Source: Acidobacteriota bacterium
GTDB taxonomy: Bacteria > Acidobacteriota > Polarisedimenticolia > J045
DNA: 55,769 bases
Direction: 5' to 3'
Assembly: GCA_025456425.1 (NCBI GenBank)
Contig: JALOKP010000029.1
Location: 1-55,769, forward strand
Notes under the pieces: generated by a model
The model's input: the letters and a program-made list of their open reading frames with translations, nothing else
Databases searched by the model: none
What the model was told of the DNA's origin: nothing
Shown here: positions 53,974-55,769 of the stretch, piece by piece
Layout of the letters: every line of letters starts with the position of its first letter
Position numbering within the stretch: position 1 is the stretch's first letter
Position numbers and translations under genes: made by a program

Positions 53974-54714
53974 TCAGGAGACGTCCACTCGCCCGATCTC
54001 GACGAAGTGCTCCAGCGGGTCGACGATCACCTGCTCGAACCGTCGCCGGTCCAGCTCGTAGAACCCCTCGTCCGGGGCGGGAACCGGGTCGCCGAGCGGG
54101 TCGAAGACGTGGTTCCCCGCCCCCGCGAAGCGCTCGTCGTCGTCCTCCGAGCCCGCCACGCAGCACCCCAGGCAGAAGGCCGCGTTCTCGATCGCCCGCG
54201 CCCGCAGCAGGGCCGACCAGACGTGGTCGCGCCGCCACGGCCACCACGCGACGGTCACGAACAGGTCCGCCTTCGCCTGCAGCCGCAGCGCCCGGGCCTG
54301 CTCCGGGAAGCGGATGTCGTTGCAGTTGATCAGCCCCAGCGTCCAGTCGTCCAGGCGCAGGGCGGTGTAGCGATCGCCGGGATCCCAGATCTCCAGCTCG
54401 CCGTTGGGCGGGAAGAGGTGGACCTTGTCGTAGCGCGCGAGCTCTCGGCCGGCCTGCCAGGCCGTCATCCGGTTGCGGCGCTCTTCCGAGAACGACCCGA
54501 AGACGAACGCCACCTCCGGGTGGCGGGCGGAGGTCTCGCCGAACACCCCCCGCACCCGCGCCGGCTCGACGAACCGGGTGTAGCCGTGCAGGAAGCTCTC
54601 CGGAAAGACCGCCAGGCGCGCGCCGCCGTCGGCGGCCACGCGGGCTTCGCGGGCGACGCGCGCCAGGTTCGAGGCGACGTCGAGGCAGGTCCAGCGTGAA
54701 AGAAAGACCCGCAT
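53974..54714 (-). CDS. Carbon-nitrogen hydrolase (nitrilase superfamily amidase)
   Basis: 246 residues from ATG 54714. The catalytic Glu 39 (FPESFLHGY), Lys 97 (RYDKVHLFPP) and Cys 131 (LGLINCNDIRFPEQARAL) of the nitrilase superfamily are all present in order. The rest of the fold is complete (ADLFVTVAWWPWRRDHVWSAL; RAIENAAFCLGCC). It probably hydrolyses an amide of a small molecule, in the group with omega-amidase or N-carbamyl-amino-acid hydrolases. The start overlaps nothing; it is 1 bp downstream of the clpB stop, so the two are probably co-transcribed. No obvious substrate context. Confidence 0.92.
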   Translation of the reverse strand: MRVFLSRWTCLDVASNLARVAREARVAADGGARLAVFPESFLHGYTRFVEPARVRGVFGETSARHPEVAFVFGSFSEERRNRMTAWQAGRELARYDKVHLFPPNGELEIWDPGDRYTALRLDDWTLGLINCNDIRFPEQARALRLQAKADLFVTVAWWPWRRDHVWSALLRARAIENAAFCLGCCVAGSEDDDERFAGAGNHVFDPLGDPVPAPDEGFYELDRRRFEQVIVDPLEHFVEIGRVDVS

Positions 54715-54715
54715 C

Positions 54716-55769
54716 TCAGGCTCCTGCCGCGGGCGGCGCGGCGACGGTTTCGAACGTCAGCCCCCCATCCACCAGCCCGATCCGCACGGTGTCCCCTTCC
54801 CCGACCCGGCCGGCCAGCACCTCGCGCGAGAGCGGCGTCTCGACCAGCCGCTGGATCGCGCGCTTGAGCGGCCGCGCGCCCCAGGCCTGGTCGTAGCCCT
54901 CGCCGACCAGGAACTGCTCGGCCTCCGGCGTCAGCTCGATCGCGATCCGCTGCTCGGCCAGCCGCCGGCGCACGCGGTCGACCTGCAGCCGCACGATCTG
55001 CACCAGGTCGTCGCGCGTCAGCGGGGCGAAGAGCACGATCTCGTCGATCCGGTTGAGGAACTCCGGCCGGAAGCGCTGGCGCAGCTGCGCCATCACCTGC
55101 CCGCGAACGCGCTCGAGGTTCCACCCCGCGGCCGGCGTCGAAAGCTCCTCCAGGATCAGATCGCTCCCGACGTTGGACGTCATGATCAGGATCACGTTCT
55201 TGAAGCTGACCGTGCGCCCCTGCCCGTCGGTCAGGCGCCCGTCGTCGAGCACCTGCAGCAGGACGTTGAAGACCTCGGGGTGGGCCTTCTCGATCTCGTC
55301 GAGCAGCACGACGCAGTAGGGGCGCCGGCGCACCGCCTCGGTGAGCTGGCCCCCCTCCTCGAAGCCGACGTACCCCGGGGGCGCGCCGATCAGCCGCGAG
55401 ACGGTGTGCCGCTCCTGGTACTCCGACATGTCGATCCGAACCATCGCCCGCTCGTCGTCGAAGAGCGTCTCGGCCAGCGCACGCGCCAGCTCAGTCTTGC
55501 CGACGCCGGTCGGGCCCAGGAACAGGAACGAGCCGATCGGGCGGTTGGGGTCGGACAGGCCGGCGCGCGAGCGCAGCACCGCGTCGGCGACGGCGCGGAC
55601 GGCCTCGTCCTGGCCGATCACGCGGTGGTGGAGCTGCCCGGGCAATTCGAGCAGGCGCTGCTTCTCCGACGCCAGCAGCTTCGAGACCGGCACGCCGGTC
55701 CAGCGCGCCACGACCTGCGCGATGTCCTCGGGCGTGACCTCCTCCTGGACCAGCCGCGCGGTGTCGCTC
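54716..55769 (-). CDS. clpB: ClpB-type AAA+ disaggregase, C-terminal part (runs off the window)
   Basis: The frame continues past base 55769, so the N-terminus and first AAA+ module are missing. Present: [20 protein letters not shown] linking to the D2 module, [20 protein letters not shown], Walker [21 protein letters not shown], the pore-loop [20 protein letters not shown], Walker [17 protein letters not shown], sensor-1 [13 protein letters not shown], and the D2 small domain ending [20 protein letters not shown]. ClpB works with DnaK to dissolve aggregates in the cytoplasm. The short C-terminus after the last conserved block is normal for ClpB. It ends 1 bp before the nitrilase gene. Confidence 0.93.
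   Translation of the reverse strand, partial: SDTARLVQEEVTPEDIAQVVARWTGVPVSKLLASEKQRLLELPGQLHHRVIGQDEAVRAVADAVLRSRAGLSDPNRPIGSFLFLGPTGVGKTELARALAETLFDDERAMVRIDMSEYQERHTVSRLIGAPPGYVGFEEGGQLTEAVRRRPYCVVLLDEIEKAHPEVFNVLLQVLDDGRLTDGQGRTVSFKNVILIMTSNVGSDLILEELSTPAAGWNLERVRGQVMAQLRQRFRPEFLNRIDEIVLFAPLTRDDLVQIVRLQVDRVRRRLAEQRIAIELTPEAEQFLVGEGYDQAWGARPLKRAIQRLVETPLSREVLAGRVGEGDTVRIGLVDGGLTFETVAAPPAAGA

Overview
The window is very GC-rich DNA (mostly about 70% G+C by eye) from a Gram-negative bacterium. It encodes an outer-membrane barrel, a Wza-type exporter, several lipobox lipoproteins and an LVIVD/thrombospondin-3 surface protein. Zinc-ribbon Ser/Thr kinases, AbiEii-type gene pairs and long secreted repeat proteins of this kind suggest Acidobacteriota or a similar deep-branching phylum. 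That placement is an inference from gene style, not from a marker gene.

Layout. 1-3926: end of an M16 peptidase, a collar-like lipoprotein, nitronate monooxygenase, and a decayed antitoxin/nucleotidyltransferase-like pair. 3989-9949: uvrA and, downstream of it, a roughly 3 kb insert of clearly lower G+C. The insert carries four membrane/secretion genes and is bounded by a duplicated uvrA tail and a perfect 26-nt direct repeat. 10065-14932: a lipoprotein-folD-coaE operon, a dead dienelactone-hydrolase-like lipoprotein, two unknown genes and pyrE. 15133-23805: an exopolysaccharide export/polymerisation locus (barrel, Wza, Wzc, O-antigen-ligase/TPR) bracketed by two related carboxypeptidase-regulatory-domain membrane proteins. 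23794-29315: zinc-ribbon protein, lon, Hsp20 and an EF-G paralogue. 29791-34228: degenerate molybdopterin oxidoreductase, hybrid histidine kinase/receiver pair, SDR and tRNA-Gly. 34307-37719: a tightly coupled operon (M50 protease, Nudix, Dus, AI-2E transporter). 37869-44798: D-2-hydroxyacid dehydrogenase, an active plus inactive HtrA-like pair, and the LVIVD/TSP3/IPT protein. 45036-51496: cupin, membrane Ser/Thr kinase, a 174-bp terminal-inverted-repeat element, and a very large C45-like secreted protein. 51531-55769: hemerythrin, a selenocysteine peroxiredoxin, a TAXI-like binding protein, a nitrilase-family amidase and the end of clpB.

Main discoveries. (1) The peroxiredoxin at 52026-52574 has an in-frame UGA exactly at the peroxidatic cysteine (FTGG-UGA-TAEC) followed by a bacterial-SECIS-like hairpin. 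It is a selenoprotein that standard gene calling would truncate. (2) The uvrA region has the architecture of the E. coli icd/icdC site: a gene tail replaced by an incoming copy while the displaced native tail lies at the far side of the insert. (3) Several genes (uvrA twice, the Wzc kinase, the AbiEii-like protein) carry short internal deletions, which are either real decay or assembly collapse. (4) Two pseudoenzymes, an HtrA partner and a dienelactone hydrolase, have lost catalytic residues.

Reading was by eye on the sequence and translations. No similarity searches were run, so family names rest on recognised motifs.
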